DNA of 64,000 nt from Theocolax elegans (taxonomy: Eukaryota > Arthropoda > Insecta > Hymenoptera > Cerocephalidae): assembly GCA_026168455.1 (NCBI GenBank), contig CM047425.1, forward strand, positions 6,360,001-6,424,000, in the 5' to 3' direction. Below are positions 51,101 through 64,000 of the stretch, piece after piece; the first letter of the stretch is position 1, and every line of letters begins with the position of its first letter. The notes beneath the pieces are model-generated. The model was not told the DNA's origin. It did no database searches and saw only the letters and a list, made by a program, of their open reading frames with translations. A program made the translations under genes and the position numbers.

Positions 51101-53110
51101 CTTATATTTGTGTAGAGTGGTATATATAGTCTCTTTGGCGTATCAGTGCTTTGGTTCTCTTTCCTAATGAATTGTATTTTTCATTTAATTAATAATATGA
51201 GCTTATTATTAAATTTATTTACCCAAACTTTGGTATAAGGATGTTTCATTTAATAGGAAAATATATATACACGTGTATAATAATTTTGAGAGTACACTGA
51301 ATCTCACTAACGAAACTTTTAAAGAAGACACATTGGAATTAGATTTTAAACACTATTTACTCATAAAATTTATATATAACTTTATTGTTGAAATTTTATT
51401 AGTTTAAATTGTACAGAGTGATATTGAATTGCGCGAATAAAGTTAAAAGTATATTAAATAAATGCTTTTAAAATTTTCGTAAAAGCTTTTTTAAAATGTA
51501 TAATTGTCTTCATAAATGTATTATTTGTTTTTTCGACAATTTATTGTTAAATACACTTACAATTCGTATCTACATAAACACTTAGCAAATAATTAGAAAG
51601 AATATTAGTCATAATTTCATATAATAAATAAACGTTTATCTTATCTTATTAAATTAATACACGTAGTTAATTATGATTTGTTGTATTAATTTTTAATATC
51701 GAATGATTGTGTACAAACTAAAATAGAAAAAAGTAACTGTATTACTTATTATTCTCACATTCTATCTAAACTACATACACATACCGCAACTTTTTTTCTA
51801 ATACACCATATATATACGTAATTAAATCGATAGAGATTCTATAAGATAATTTGAACTATATTATGGAGATTGGACAAAGTTAACTTGTATATAGAGGCGC
51901 ACGTATAAATCGAACGTTATTCTAGATTCGACTCAACTCTTATAATATACATATATGTATAGAATACTTACAGTTAACAAATCAAATGGTATACCGTTTT
52001 ATGGAATATTGTGCCAATATTTTTTAACTAACGAATACGTATATGATTTTACATTTTAAAATAGGATAATGCGAAAAAAATCTAAAAAATAAATAGTAGA
52101 GAATGTGTAGTTTGATATTATATATACGCATATATAAGTTTAATTAAAGTATATATAATAGTTCGTTATGCGAAATGCAATTTACAGGTAGTAATAACAA
52201 TTCCATCAATTCTTGTATATATTTCATTTAAATGACAAGAGAATTTTCATTTATATATATATATACACACCTATCAAAATAAATTTATTTTTTATTATAT
52301 GTAAAAGGTTTTAATATTCGTTACGTATATATAGGTGTATATGTATATATGTGTATAAATATTCATGTTAATTTTGTTCTTTAATTAAATAGACCTTAGG
52401 GGTCAGAATAAGGGATCATAATCTTAATGAGAATTTTAAATTAGAAAATTAGATCCATTTTAATTAGCCCTACATCCAGAATTGTATGTCGAATTAATAT
52501 TCATTTATATTTATATATATATATATGTGTGTGTGTGGGTGTATGTATATGTACGCATGTGACGACTGTATTTGTAACGATGTGCGGGTGACAATTAACT
52601 TGAATACTGCATTAAGTATAATTTTAATTATACGCGATAGTGTAATCTTTAATAGTGCGTTTTACCGAAATGTTAAATAATATTTATCTTTTTTTTTGTT
52701 TAAATTTCAGAAGCGAAGTAACGATCCTTCGTAACAATGATGGTAGCGGTACATTGGCCAATTCAGGTTCGTCCGGTTCAATTACAAGTCCCTCGATCGG
52801 TAACAACGAAGCGAAAAACGAACGTCTACGACTAAGATGGCTAACCGATGCTGTGGCTGAGCTACACAATGAATTCGCTGAAATATTACGAGCTCGTAAT
52901 GCTGGGGAAGAGCTAGCTGAAAGAGCACGATTAAAATCCGAACTTGAACTTTTGAGAGCCGACGTTGCTGGTTTCGGCCGTGGTCTTCGGGATCTTGGTG
53001 GTCGATTGGCTGGTCTCGAAGCCACCTTGGATACCGTCAAACTCGACATTGGAGCTGTTAAAGAGAGGACCGGCCAGTTGTCGCGCACCTGCGCCGACGT
53101 CAGCAGCCAG
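41672..53110 (+). CDS. sca: secreted coiled-coil protein, N-terminal part, probably scabrous; continues past the window
   Basis: Exons are 41672-41889 and 52711-53110. The 218-nt first exon ends in phase 2 and joins R-SEVTILRNN. The second ends in phase 0 at a GTGATT donor, giving 206 aa in the window. Residues 1-19 are a classic signal peptide (MKVLVVVLVLLFGVSHSNG). Residues 25-75 and about 105-205 are heptad-like, charged coiled coils (TVKFLQEQVTALLDHRQQDY; ERLRLRWLTDAVAELHNEF), separated by a Gly/Ser/Asn linker. Drosophila Scabrous, a secreted regulator of Notch lateral inhibition, has this plan: signal peptide, long coiled coil, then a C-terminal fibrinogen-related domain. That diagnostic domain is not in the window, so the name is inference. 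Alternatives are another fibrinogen-related or coiled-coil secreted protein. E-boxes at the promoter fit a proneural target. Coding sequence is GC-richer than the flanking introns. Confidence 0.6.
46512..46543. other. short perfect hairpin
   Basis: GTTGCTCAAT and its exact reverse complement ATTGAGCAAC are separated by 12 nt. The stem is only 10 bp and does not extend, so a microRNA precursor is unlikely. Confidence 0.4.
48065..48112. repeat. (AT)n microsatellite
   Basis: About 48 bp of uninterrupted AT dinucleotides within intron 1 of the scabrous-like gene. Confidence 0.95.
49690..50130. other. GC-rich island in intron 1 of the scabrous-like gene
   Basis: CpG-rich patches (for example 49864-49880 and 50020-50110) contrast with the AT-rich intron and flank a short (TA)n run. 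Overlapping minus-strand frames exist but have low-complexity composition and no supporting signals. It may be an enhancer or an internal promoter. Confidence 0.3.
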
Positions 53111-54528
53111 GTGATTATATACCATCCTTTTTTTTCATACACCTTTGCCAAGATATTCATACGTATATACATGTATATATTAATGGGTTCTTAATGCTAA
53201 TGGATCAGATTTATGTTATTAGGATTTTTCGAGTAAAATTCCGATTTTTCATGGTTATATACTCTTTTTCTTCAACGAGATGTATTATACAATTTCTCTT
53301 TATTCAAATGGATTTTATTAAAAAATTATATTGTACTTATATTGCTGGGGATTTTTCGGCATCGTTTAATAATAAATGTATTATTGTAATTTCTTTTTCT
53401 CCCTCGCAATATCTATCGGTAATCCCTTTACTCCAGATGCGAATAATGTACATGTAATATAATCGTGAATAATAAAAGTATGCAGGAAGATTTGATTCGA
53501 TAAATATGTATATATTCCGTAATATATATATATGCCACGTAAAATTAGACTTTCAGTCTTTAGTCTGCAAATTACATAAAATCTTTTCAATCAACTAAAT
53601 TTTAACTGTATAAATATGAATAATTACTAGTATTCCAAATTTAGTGAATATAGCGCATCATCTAAACATATACGCATATGTATATATATATTAATTAAAA
53701 AAACTTTTATCAAGTGATTTATTATCAATTAATTCAAATGTATGCACACCGATTCATTAAATAAAAGTATCCGAAGTTTCGAAGAGTATTGTTTTTTTTC
53801 TCTTTTTCGGAAAACGGAGGGTGAGCACGAAGGAAATTACAAAATCCGTGCTATCATTAAGAGATTAAAGACTCGTGTATAAGAAAGTTGATGCTAACTA
53901 TACATGCAAGTAGATACTTACCAAGTCTTCTTAGACACATCAACTAGAAACAAACTGCGATTAAATTTTCTTAACTTTCTTATGTTAGGCCAAAGTTCGT
54001 ATTTTATATTTAAATAAAAAAAATTTACGAAACTGTATAACATCGGTATATTCATTTTTTTTTCTTGTACATCTTTAGTACAAAAATTGAATTTTTAGTC
54101 GGCTATTAAATTGAAAAGGCTATTAAATTATATATTTTATAAATATATTTTTATTATTGACAATCTATTTCTCTTATTTGAACGAATGAGAGAAAATGTA
54201 CTGTCAAATTATTACCAATGTGCTTATTTATCACGTGTGGGTATATATATGTATATTTATATTCACATTCGTTTCGATGAAGTTAATGATTGAAATTCCA
54301 AACAAATACAGATGTAATAATTGTTATATGCAACGTTTAGATATACTATACAAATTTCAAATATATATATATATAATTTACATGTAAACATAGCTTTCAA
54401 ATGAACATTAAAATTCAAACTGCAGCATCAATAAGTTATTCAATCAGCTGTCGGTGCAGATGCTCTGTATAGTTCAATTCCCGTTATTTTTAAACTTAAT
54501 ATATAATATATACATGTATGTGTGTATC

Positions 54529-54533
<5 letters not shown>

Positions 54534-54565
<32 letters not shown>
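54534..54565. repeat. (TA)n microsatellite
   Basis: About 32 bp of TA dinucleotides. Confidence 0.9.
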
Positions 54566-54569
<4 letters not shown>

Positions 54570-56099
54570 GTTTGTATATGTTTATACATGTGTATGCATG
54601 AATATTTGTGTGAAGGTGTGGCTAAGTGTAAGTAATTAATGCATTATTACACGCTGTTAAATAACATTTATTTCCAAATTTGAATATAAAAATATATGTA
54701 TGCGTCTGTATAAAATAATACTTATAAAATAATACTTAAAAATTAAATATATACTTAAATACAAATGAATACCTGGTAGGTATTACTTATGTATGTGTAT
54801 GTTAATTTTTCAAAATATAGAAGTACGTATAAATAAAACCTTAAAGTTTTGAACGATGTACTTTATTAAGTTCGAAATGCAGTACTAATTAAATCAGCCT
54901 TAAATCAAATCTTCCGATAATAAGTAAATTGACTTTCTTACTTTTTTTTACAGACTGGCATCAATTATTATTTAAGACTTCATTAGTAACCCATGAAAAA
55001 ATACTGGAATTATTACGAGTATGAATAAAGAGTTTTGCAATTAACATTATTATCTCACTTAATAATTATTATAATTAATGAAAATTATTTATTTTAATTG
55101 GCACAAGTAAAATTTATTAATAATAAAATATTGATATATAAAAATTAAAAAAACTTTTTAAACAATTTTATAAACAATATGTTTTATTTTAATATTATGT
55201 ATAAGGAACATTTTCTTTTTATAAATATTTTTTGAAACATAAACTTTCATTAAGGCTAATGTGCCTACATACAATTATAAATTTCGTATTTTTCAATATT
55301 TATACGGTTATTTATAACATGTATTTTACACATTAAGCAAATATTGTGCAAACAGAAATTACAGAATTTTTAAGTGTAATTAATTAATTTCTCTATAGAA
55401 TGAATAAAAATTTACCAATATATACGTTCTCTAAATTAAATTAATTTGTACAATTACCAATCAAATATTTTATTGTATTACGCAAATATTTATTAAATTG
55501 TGACCAATAAAACAAAGAAGAAAAGGGAATTCGAAAAAAATAGCTTCGTTCCATTTTAATTTGCTGACCCATACTATTTACTGTAACTTTGATGAGTAAA
55601 TCGCAAACACATTTGCCAATCATTGAGTGGATAGTCAATACGCATTTTAATCAAGCAATATTAATATTGATCATAATCTTAATTTCGGTTTTAACAAATT
55701 AACGTGGTTTTATAGTTACATCATATTATCTGATGCAACAAATAGATATGTTTAATTTTGTATTGTATCAATTGCAACATTAATGTACATTAAGTTACAT
55801 TTGATAATTGAGACTCCCTTTATTTTGTTATATTTATCAGTAAAATTGTAAAAAAATTCTTTATATAACTTAATTGCAAATAAAATTTTTTAAATAAAGT
55901 AATTGAATGAAATTCGTATTTTAAATAACATAATTCGACCCACTTAACACGTTTAAGTCTCTAATGGAGGTTCAAGAAAAAAAGTAATAAAGATTATTTT
56001 GTCTTGAAAATTTAAGTTATTTTTGACACACAAGTGCTCATAGCATCCTAAAATAAGAATTATACATTATTAATATTTAAAAGTTAAATAGCATTTGCA

Positions 56100-56302
56100 G
56101 GGATTAGTATTTAGATGATTGATCCATTCTCTTGTGACTTTTGAGATCGGTTAGGTGGCATTTAATTTAGATGGGGAAAACGAAAAGAAAATATACACCC
56201 CCACCTACATGTGGTAGGGGTAGTCTCATAAAAACCTGCCAAATGGCGGGTATACGGGCTGAAAATACAAATAATAATTAAAAATAATATTATTACTATT
56301 AG

Positions 56303-56346
<44 letters not shown>
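56100..56346. mobile_element. possible 3' tail of a non-LTR retroelement with (ATT)n end
   Basis: A GC-richer stretch (about 56130-56265), including a hairpin-forming CCCCCACCTACATGTGGTAG, is followed directly by A/T-rich sequence and a long ATT trinucleotide run (56305-56346). Some LINEs and their derivatives end in such short tandem repeats. No reverse transcriptase sequence is present, so this is a weak call. Confidence 0.25.
56305..56346. repeat. (ATT)n microsatellite
   Basis: About 14 tandem ATT trinucleotides. Confidence 0.9.
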
Positions 56347-56348
<2 letters not shown>

Positions 56349-59300
56349 TTAGTACTGTAAAAATATGATGTATAATTAAATTAAACATGTAACTTATAGT
56401 TAAACAAAATATATTTATAAATTTAAATAATTTATTTGATTTTTCGATATTTCGAGACGTCTTAATTTAGTTTCTCATCCGTTACTCAAAATACATATAA
56501 AAGTAACGTGAACTTTTGAATACACCGATTGAAGTCATTGAATTATTAAAGTAATTGATTTACATAGACAAAAGTAAGATAAGTCTTGATCAATAACGCT
56601 TAATACAATTAATTTTATTGAATTAAATTTTTGTATTTTGAAAAGATAATGAAAATATATAAATAACGTAAATTGTAATTAAACACGTAATGTTAAGTAC
56701 AAATTAATTATTTTACTTTAATTTTATTTTATTCGTGCAAAAAATTGCGCAATAATAAATTCAGGTAAATATTAAGAATATATACGAAGAGTCGAAATTT
56801 ATTTGCACAAAGTCATAAAATATTTAAACATACTTACAAATAATCGTTGGAGAATAATACCGTGCTTTCATATCCAATGTAAGCTTTTAAGACGTGTTTT
56901 ACATGTTTAACAAAAAATATAATCTATCAGGAGAAATTCGATAGAACACTGCCAATTTACGTACTATCGAATTATTGATTTTTCTTTTTTCTTCAACTCG
57001 AAAGTAACATTTAAAATCATAAAGGATTTAGTCAAACATTATAAGAATATGCAAGTTGAAAGTTTTCATGGTGATCTAATTCGTGGATAAATAAACAATA
57101 TATTATCGACAATAAATATATAAAAAAACATATAGATAGATAACAAAAAAAATGTACAACCGCAAAACTTTCAAATTTAACAAAAAAAAAGAAACACCAA
57201 ATTTCCTCAATTAAGTAACAAACATTCGAACCGGAAATCGCGAGAGAAAAAAAAAGATGAGTAGGAGGGCTTCCTATAATAATATTAAAGAATCCGCAAA
57301 AAGGGATTAATTCGATCGAGTATCTCATATATATATGTATATATAGGTACAACAAAAGATGAGTACAATTCCATAACATATGTCGAGGCAGATGCTTCGA
57401 AGAAAATTGCTCGCTATATTTATGTGTGTGTGTGTATGTATGGGTATATATGTATATAACATCGTCGAGCAAGCGTATAAAGTGCCTGGTCTTTCGTATA
57501 TACCAAGTCCCCAAACTGTCCCGCAACAAACTCCCTCGTTAATGCACTCGTATTTCGTAGCTAGATTTATCTCTCGTCTTTTAACGGGCTACTCGCCCTA
57601 CTCCTTTTTACCTTGGATTGCCCTCCGGAGGCTCGTAGGCCAGGTGTGTGTGCATGTGTACGCGTATACACCTATACGAAAGACCCGTACCTGTCGTGTA
57701 TAAAAAAAAAAAACACGTAGCGAGGGCGTTTTTATGTGCACTCGATTCGCCGGTTGCGTATCGCGGTTTACGAGCACGCGGAATGGAAATTAATAGGAAA
57801 ACTGTTGGGGGGCACGCGCGAATTCTTATTTTTCTTTTAAAAGGGCTAACCTTTTTTTCAGTCTATACGTTTACCGGATAAGGTTTTTAAACTGCGTGAG
57901 GAGTTAATGACGATAACATCGCACATTTATCTTTTCTTTTTTTTTGTTTCATTCATCTTGTTGGTATAGGGAGTATACTTTTATTTTTTATGTAAGTAGT
58001 TTCGAGGTTTTTAATGGTGATTAGATTTAATAATAATTGTAAAAGCTGTTACTCGATTACGATTTGTTTACACTGCTCTCGTTTTTTCTTTTGAATTTAT
58101 ACTGTACGTTTGTTTAAATTTTCTTTCTCGTTTTAAAAACGTTTTGATTACTTTCAGATAATTATAATTCAATAAAGTTTTAATTGAAGAATACCGAATA
58201 TACATATTTATTATATTCGTTAAATAATATACGACTACTTCCTTATATTTATATAAAATTTGAAAACGGAATCAAATAATATTTTGTATTTTAAACAACT
58301 TGAACAAATTTCTTCGAAAATTGATATTCAAATTGTGACAAGTAGATTTGCGACTAATTAAAAGTATGTCAAGCTTTTAATTATTGTTCCTTAAATAATT
58401 TCGTATTTATTTCACTTAATGTACATATCGATGATATTTTTAACATTAAACCTTATTTCTTTTGCAATTCTATCGGTATATATATATATATGATACACCC
58501 GGCTACCTCAATTCAACCAAATTATTTAACAGGAAGTTTATTTTAAAAACGTCTATTTATTTAACTGATTAATGTAATAAGAATTTTAAAATGTATATAT
58601 ATGTATTGATCAGTTGATCGATTACTTTTTTTGTGTGAAAGAGCAATGCACATACATACATATCAGTTAAGATGTATTTATAATAGACCTCGACTCTTTT
58701 TAGACTTTGTGAATTATAAAAAATTAAATGATTTATATCGTTTCGTATAATGTATCAGTATGTACAAAATTTTGACTCGCACATACTTGCAATGTATATA
58801 CGTATACATAGAAACCTCGGGGGTTAAAAATGCATGGATCGAAGAGAAAAAACGAAAATTCGCGCGTATCATTTCGAAATTATTTTATATGTACATACAT
58901 ACATACAGAATAGGTGTATTTACCCTGAACAAGAAATCAATTAAAGTCTGGTTGACTTAACCGCGTCATCGACAAATTTACCCTTTTACTTTCGTACCTA
59001 TATGTATACGTGTGGAGATGTGTATGATACGTGTCTTATACATATATCGTGTCCGGGGGTTAGAAAAACAAACAACGCAAACTCGAAATCTATTATTTGG
59101 TTAGCTGATCGATGTGGAAAGTATTATTATTGTTTATACTATACGTGGAAATTCAAGTCGCGTTCTTTATCTCAATATTTTTCTGTTTACAATACCGTAT
59201 CGTCGAAAAAATCAAAAAGTAAAAAAGAAAAATGATGATATATATATATCGATAGATATTTCAATATACGTTGGGTCTATCACACTTGTTTCGTAATAAC

Positions 59301-60988
59301 AACGTTTTAATTGAAATAATTAAAAATACACCGTCAAACTTAGAAAGAGGTATAGAATGTAATTTTGCGGTTTCTCCTAGGGTCCAACGCATTCAAAAGT
59401 GTATTTTACCCTTATATATACACTCACACACACGCGCACACACACTTACATATACATCTACATCTACATAGGTAGAGTAACTTTGTGCACACGAGATCTT
59501 GCTAATTAAGACCTACTGCATCCGGAGCTCGAGGCGCACGAATTAGAGGGGCTGCGCGCAATAAACTGTAAGCGAAGGACTCTTTCTCTCTCGTTGAGAG
59601 TCGAAAAAAAAAATGAGATCCAGAAGAGGAAATAAGGAATTTTCATTTTCGCTTTAGATTTTAGTTGTGATTTTAATTTTTATTCATTGCCCTAATGTGT
59701 CTGAGTAAAAAGTTTTAATGTAATAGTGCAGTTTAATTAGATTATATATTTGTACCTGCGTGTCCCCGTGTATGCGCATGTGTTCACCCCTCTGTGTGGG
59801 TGTGTATAAACACATATTATATAGAGAAGGTAATTTTTATTTTTGAAAACTCGTTGGATAAAGTTTCTGATATTCGAGTGAAGTTGAGAAATTAGTCAAA
59901 AAATTTCGGTAGATAGGTCAACGATCATTCTTAACTTGGTCTATAACTTTACGTCTGTACGTTCGAGAGGTCAAAAAGTCGATTGGAAATTTTGTACAAC
60001 TTTTAATTTAGATTATAACTTAGATGTTCAAGTGTACTTTTATACTTTACTTCCAAATGATTAATTTCTCTGTAATACTCTAGAGTTTCGAGTGGAACAT
60101 TATTATTTAATATATATTTATCTAAATATTAAATATTTTCAATAACTCTTTCGATTTATTATATATATGTATATACACGCATATGTAATAAATCTTAACT
60201 ATATATTCAATTACTATATAACGAATGCATTATTTACATAATGAAATATAAATACATATTGTGTGCAAATATAGTTAACATAATTGTAAGAAGTAATCCA
60301 TTAAATAACAAATATATATATTATATACATGTGTGTGTGTATGTGTGCGCGTGTGTGCGCGTGTTTGTGCGTGTGCGCGTGTGTACGAGATTTGTATGTA
60401 AAATTAACAAGAGAAGCCTATACATACAAATAAAATATTAAATACATGTCATAATAATATATATCTTTGTATTAATTACATTTGATCGGTACTGTAATTA
60501 TAACGATGTAGTAAATTAATACGGTGAAAAGAAATATACCTATATAATTTTGATTAAAATGTAAGGAATATATGTATTATATTTTATCAATATATAAAAT
60601 ACCGCACGTATACGTATTCAATATTTTCTGCATATTTAAATATTTCTGTAATTCGCTGCAATTTCAAGATCAAAGCAAACAAACTGATTGTGTGTGTATC
60701 TGTCGGTATTATTTCAAACTAATTGTCACAGTAATTATGATGCAAAATAAACATAATTCAAATACGATATTGAAAAGTGGTGACATACGTACACATTGTA
60801 CACGTCTACCCTATATCAAATCCTTTATTTGCACTTTAAATACACGAAAATTAGAATAAATTCGAGGTGAGTGGAATGATGTATAAGTATAAACGCATAA
60901 TGGTCAAAATAAATTTAAACGATTCATTATGCAAGTGATTTCACACGGAAAAAAGCTTGTTCGACTAAACGAAATAAAGAACTGTAAT

Positions 60989-60994
<6 letters not shown>

Positions 60995-61034
<40 letters not shown>
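60995..61034. repeat. (GA)n microsatellite
   Basis: About 40 bp of GA dinucleotides. Confidence 0.95.
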
Positions 61035-61036
<2 letters not shown>

Positions 61037-61789
61037 AGTGCAATATCAATTCCTGCTCGATATTCATCATCTTGATTATAATTTTAAATTCCTCGTATCG
61101 TTCTTGTAATTGAATTTAGAACGTACAGTTATATGTATATATAATAAAATTGAGTTTTGATTAGAATATGTAAAAGTTGGGATTATCCAATTTTTTTGGT
61201 AAAGGCTGCGCAAAAATGCCTATTTCGTGTTCCGGATATAAGAGTTTAATGGACCGAAATAAAGAACTGCTAACCTCGAAATTTTAAAATTAAATTTTCC
61301 TACCGTAAAGAGGATTCATTTTTTTTAATGACAATGAATAATATAAAATTAGTATTAAATCGAATTTATATAAAATTGATTTTAATTTATAAACGTTTCG
61401 ATACTTATAAAGCTGTACATGTATTAAAACACTTTTATATATAATAAATAATAAATTGTTTTAACGAACGCTTGTCGTTTGCGTGAATTAGTAATTAACA
61501 CACATAAAATAAATATTTTAAAAGGTCAAACTTTTTCATTGAACGTCATAAATGAAATGAAAAAATGTCAACAATTTCGTGGTTGTATAAGCTACATAGA
61601 ATATTTAATAAACAAAAATTTAAATTAATCGTTAATCAATACCTTAAAACTTCGTACTTTCTTTTAACTTTCCATCTTACCTCACAATCCCGATTATCTC
61701 GGTAAAAACAAAAAAAAAAAAAAAAGAAAAACATTATACCAATACGTAGACACGTACACACAGATATAAAATCGCGCAGTTAAATCAAA

Positions 61790-61930
61790 GAGAGGAGATC
61801 GGGCGCGCGCGCCTTAATTTACATGAGGGACTCTCCTCTTGCACCTGCGGGGCCAGAAGGCGCCCGTCCAAACGGATCGTATACTGTTCGTTTTGCCGGA
61901 CGGCAGCTGCCGCAAGCAACCGTTCCCTTT
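61790..61930. promoter_or_regulatory. GC-rich intronic island with two E-boxes, candidate enhancer
   Basis: A compact GC- and CpG-rich block holds CACCTGC at 61842-61848 (GCAGGTG on the minus strand) and GCAGCTG at 61903-61909. This is the same pair of E-box types seen at the gene's promoter. No convincing coding frame is present. Confidence 0.35.
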
Positions 61931-64000
61931 TTTTTCTCTTCTTTATACCTATATATATATGCCCATATATATAAACGCACACCTCCGTAACCTTCGAAGC
62001 TATACACCTTTATTTTTCGCCATTTTTCCCCTTTTATATATGTAACACATTTCGTTTACTTTTTTTTTCTTACTTCGAGACGTATATTTTTCTTATTAAT
62101 TGCGCGAGTTTCGATCGGAAAATTGACGAAACGAGTTTTTGGTACGTACAATTTTTCTGGAGAGTACTTTTTCGGGAGAGGGGTGAATTACCCGAAAACT
62201 CGTTTCGGTTGAGGCATTAATTTTTACTTCAATCAACGTTGCGAAACTCGTTTCACTTCAAGTGTTCGGTTTTTCAATAAACGCCTGTATATAGTATATA
62301 CATATACATATATATACCTACATGTAGGTGTACACACAGGTATACGGATGTAAGAATTTCGTGTAAAATCTTTCGGATTTTCGAGGATAAAAATTTTTTT
62401 TATGGTATATTTGAGATTTTCTAATGAAAAGCTTAATTTAATGGAAGTACCGAGTATTACGCCACAATCTTTTTAATTTTCAAGATACAATTATTAATAT
62501 TGATTAACTTTGCATTATTTCTAATAAGTATATTGAAGTTACTTAAAATTCTCCTTCCAAGTATACCGCGATTGGTATTTTAATTTCAACTTCTTATAAA
62601 AATATTTTTCCTATAATTACGACGCAGTATTGATTAATCCTTTCTTCACGAAAATTGATATTCGATAACCTATTGCATTATATAATAGTCGTATATGTAT
62701 ACATAAGTAAACTACGTCAAAGTTTAAACAATGTGCAGCCGAAATTTCAATCTCGTTTGGAAAAGGTCAACTTCGTAGTATAACATCGACCATACAACTT
62801 TTCGTAAATACAAAGCATACCCACATATAAAACTGTCGGTTTACACTCGTTTTTCTTTTCTTTCGGCATCCCGCATATCTCGTCAAGAAATCGTCTCGAA
62901 GACCCCAATGTCGTATATTTTTTGACAATTGCGGGAGGGTTTTATATATATATATACCTAAATTTTTTTTTACTTTTTCTCATTCGTAATTAAGTTAGCG
63001 ACCGATCGGTTAATCTCGACAGGGCATCGCGCCAATAAAAACTTGAGGTCCAAGGTCTTCAAAAAGTTTTTAATTAAAAATATTTATATATATGTAAAAA
63101 GTCACGACAGAGTATCGATAAGTACATTATTATATTCAAGATTCACGTGGATTCTTGTTTAACGAGTTCTCCCTTCAGAGTGTATACAAAGATCTTGAGG
63201 GTGAGCGTGTGCCATAGAAAAATTTGGTTTCTATTCGCGTTCGAAAGGTAACAGCTGCGTTTCCTTTATTACGTTTCTCTTCTCTCTCTCTGATCATCGT
63301 CTTCGTCCTCAGTCTCTTCGATTTTCTCTATTCTCCCCCTTTTGCACTTTGTTTCTCCCGTTCGGTTTTACTTTCGATTCCCGTGTCGTAGTCGGCTCTT
63401 GAGAGGGGTATATATAGGGTCGGTGAGTTTATTAAAAATGCGGAATCTGCATCTCGTTTTTCATTGAATTATTCAATATCTTCGAATAAGTATAAGAAAG
63501 GAGGGAAAAAAAAACAACACGCGCAAAACGTATATACACGCGGAATCGAGTTGGAAAGTGAATTTTTCGTTTCTTACAGTGCGGGTAAAACTTTATAACT
63601 TGATCTTACTTACTACAAAGGAACTAAAATGAAGTGTATATATATTCACTACGTTGGTTTGTAATAAAGTCAAGTTATAATGTTAATTTATATGAATGTA
63701 CATTGCATTGTGGATAATTAATTATTTTTTAATACTATACACGTATATACGCGTATATACCCATATGTATTATGCAAATTTTATTTTAGTTAATACATTT
63801 TGAATTTAAAGATAATTTTTCATCTCGCGATTTTATCAAATAAAATAAACATGCACGTAATTGACAAGCTCGGCTACAGTAGTATAAGATAAAAATAGAT
63901 GCAAAAATATACATATATATATATCAGATCAGCTAAAATGTATAATTCACTTTAGCAAAGGAAATTTATAGTTTACTTGACATTTTTACTAGGAATAAAA

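Larger units (their letters stand above)
41890..52710 (+). other. 10.8 kb first intron of the scabrous-like gene
   Basis: A GTATGA donor at 41890 and a TTTAAATTTCAG acceptor ending at 52710 bound it, in phase 2. The sequence is AT-rich with microsatellites, plus GC-richer patches near 44.87-45.06 kb, 45.24-45.42 kb and 49.69-50.13 kb. I found no coding exon that would fit in frame. Confidence 0.7.
53111..64000 (+). other. second intron of the scabrous-like gene, running off the right edge
   Basis: It starts with a GTGATT donor at 53111. No acceptor-flanked frame encoding more coiled coil or a fibrinogen-related domain was found up to 64000. It is AT-rich, with microsatellites, a possible retroelement tail near 56.1-56.35 kb and GC-richer islands near 57.37-57.80, 59.50-59.60 and 61.79-61.93 kb. 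Confidence 0.55.

Noticed and set aside
57032..57881. Frames of 77-165 codons around 57.0-57.9 kb
   Set aside because: They contain translated microsatellites, overlap on both strands and have no domain-like pattern.

Overview
This window is AT-rich animal nuclear DNA with short multi-exon genes, GT-AG introns, dense (TA)n/(GA)n/(GT)n microsatellites and few transposons. Gene content, base composition and intron style suggest an insect, most likely a hymenopteran. The order-level placement is inference. I rebuilt six protein-coding genes exon by exon and checked intron phases by hand. I saw no rRNA, tRNA or CRISPR.

Layout. (1) 185-2192, minus: complete GDP-mannose 4,6-dehydratase (Gmd), 7 coding exons, 356 aa. 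(2) 2814-4707, plus: complete mitochondrial-type asparaginyl-tRNA synthetase (NARS2), 4 exons, 469 aa. It is divergent from Gmd across a 0.6 kb shared promoter interval. (3) 5460-14225 and (4) 17792-27808, both minus: two complete, head-to-tail copies of the pre-mRNA cleavage factor Pcf11. They share almost all splice sites, including a 15-nt microexon. Copy A (1747 aa) keeps a polyQ tract and a long Ser/Arg-rich linker, and has a GC-rich promoter near 29.8-30.0 kb. Copy B (1541 aa) is shorter and more AT-rich, with its own extra intron, a piggyBac-like MITE and a foldback element in its introns. (5) 30953-33287, minus: complete secreted S28-family serine protease (PRSS16/K12H4.7-like), 8 exons, 496 aa. 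(6) 41672 to beyond the right edge, plus: the first two coding exons of a secreted coiled-coil protein, probably scabrous. It has a 10.8 kb first intron, a second intron longer than 10.8 kb, and a TATA/Inr promoter carrying two proneural-type E-boxes.

The most notable observation is the tandem Pcf11 pair. Core 3'-end processing factors are usually single copy. Both copies here have open frames, intact CTD-interacting domains, intact zinc-binding clusters and conserved C-termini, with many silent differences. This points to an old duplication kept under selection rather than a pseudogene or assembly artefact. The rest of the window (about 33.3-41.2 kb and the giant introns) is AT-rich noncoding DNA with a few GC-rich islands and one 264-bp inverted-repeat element.
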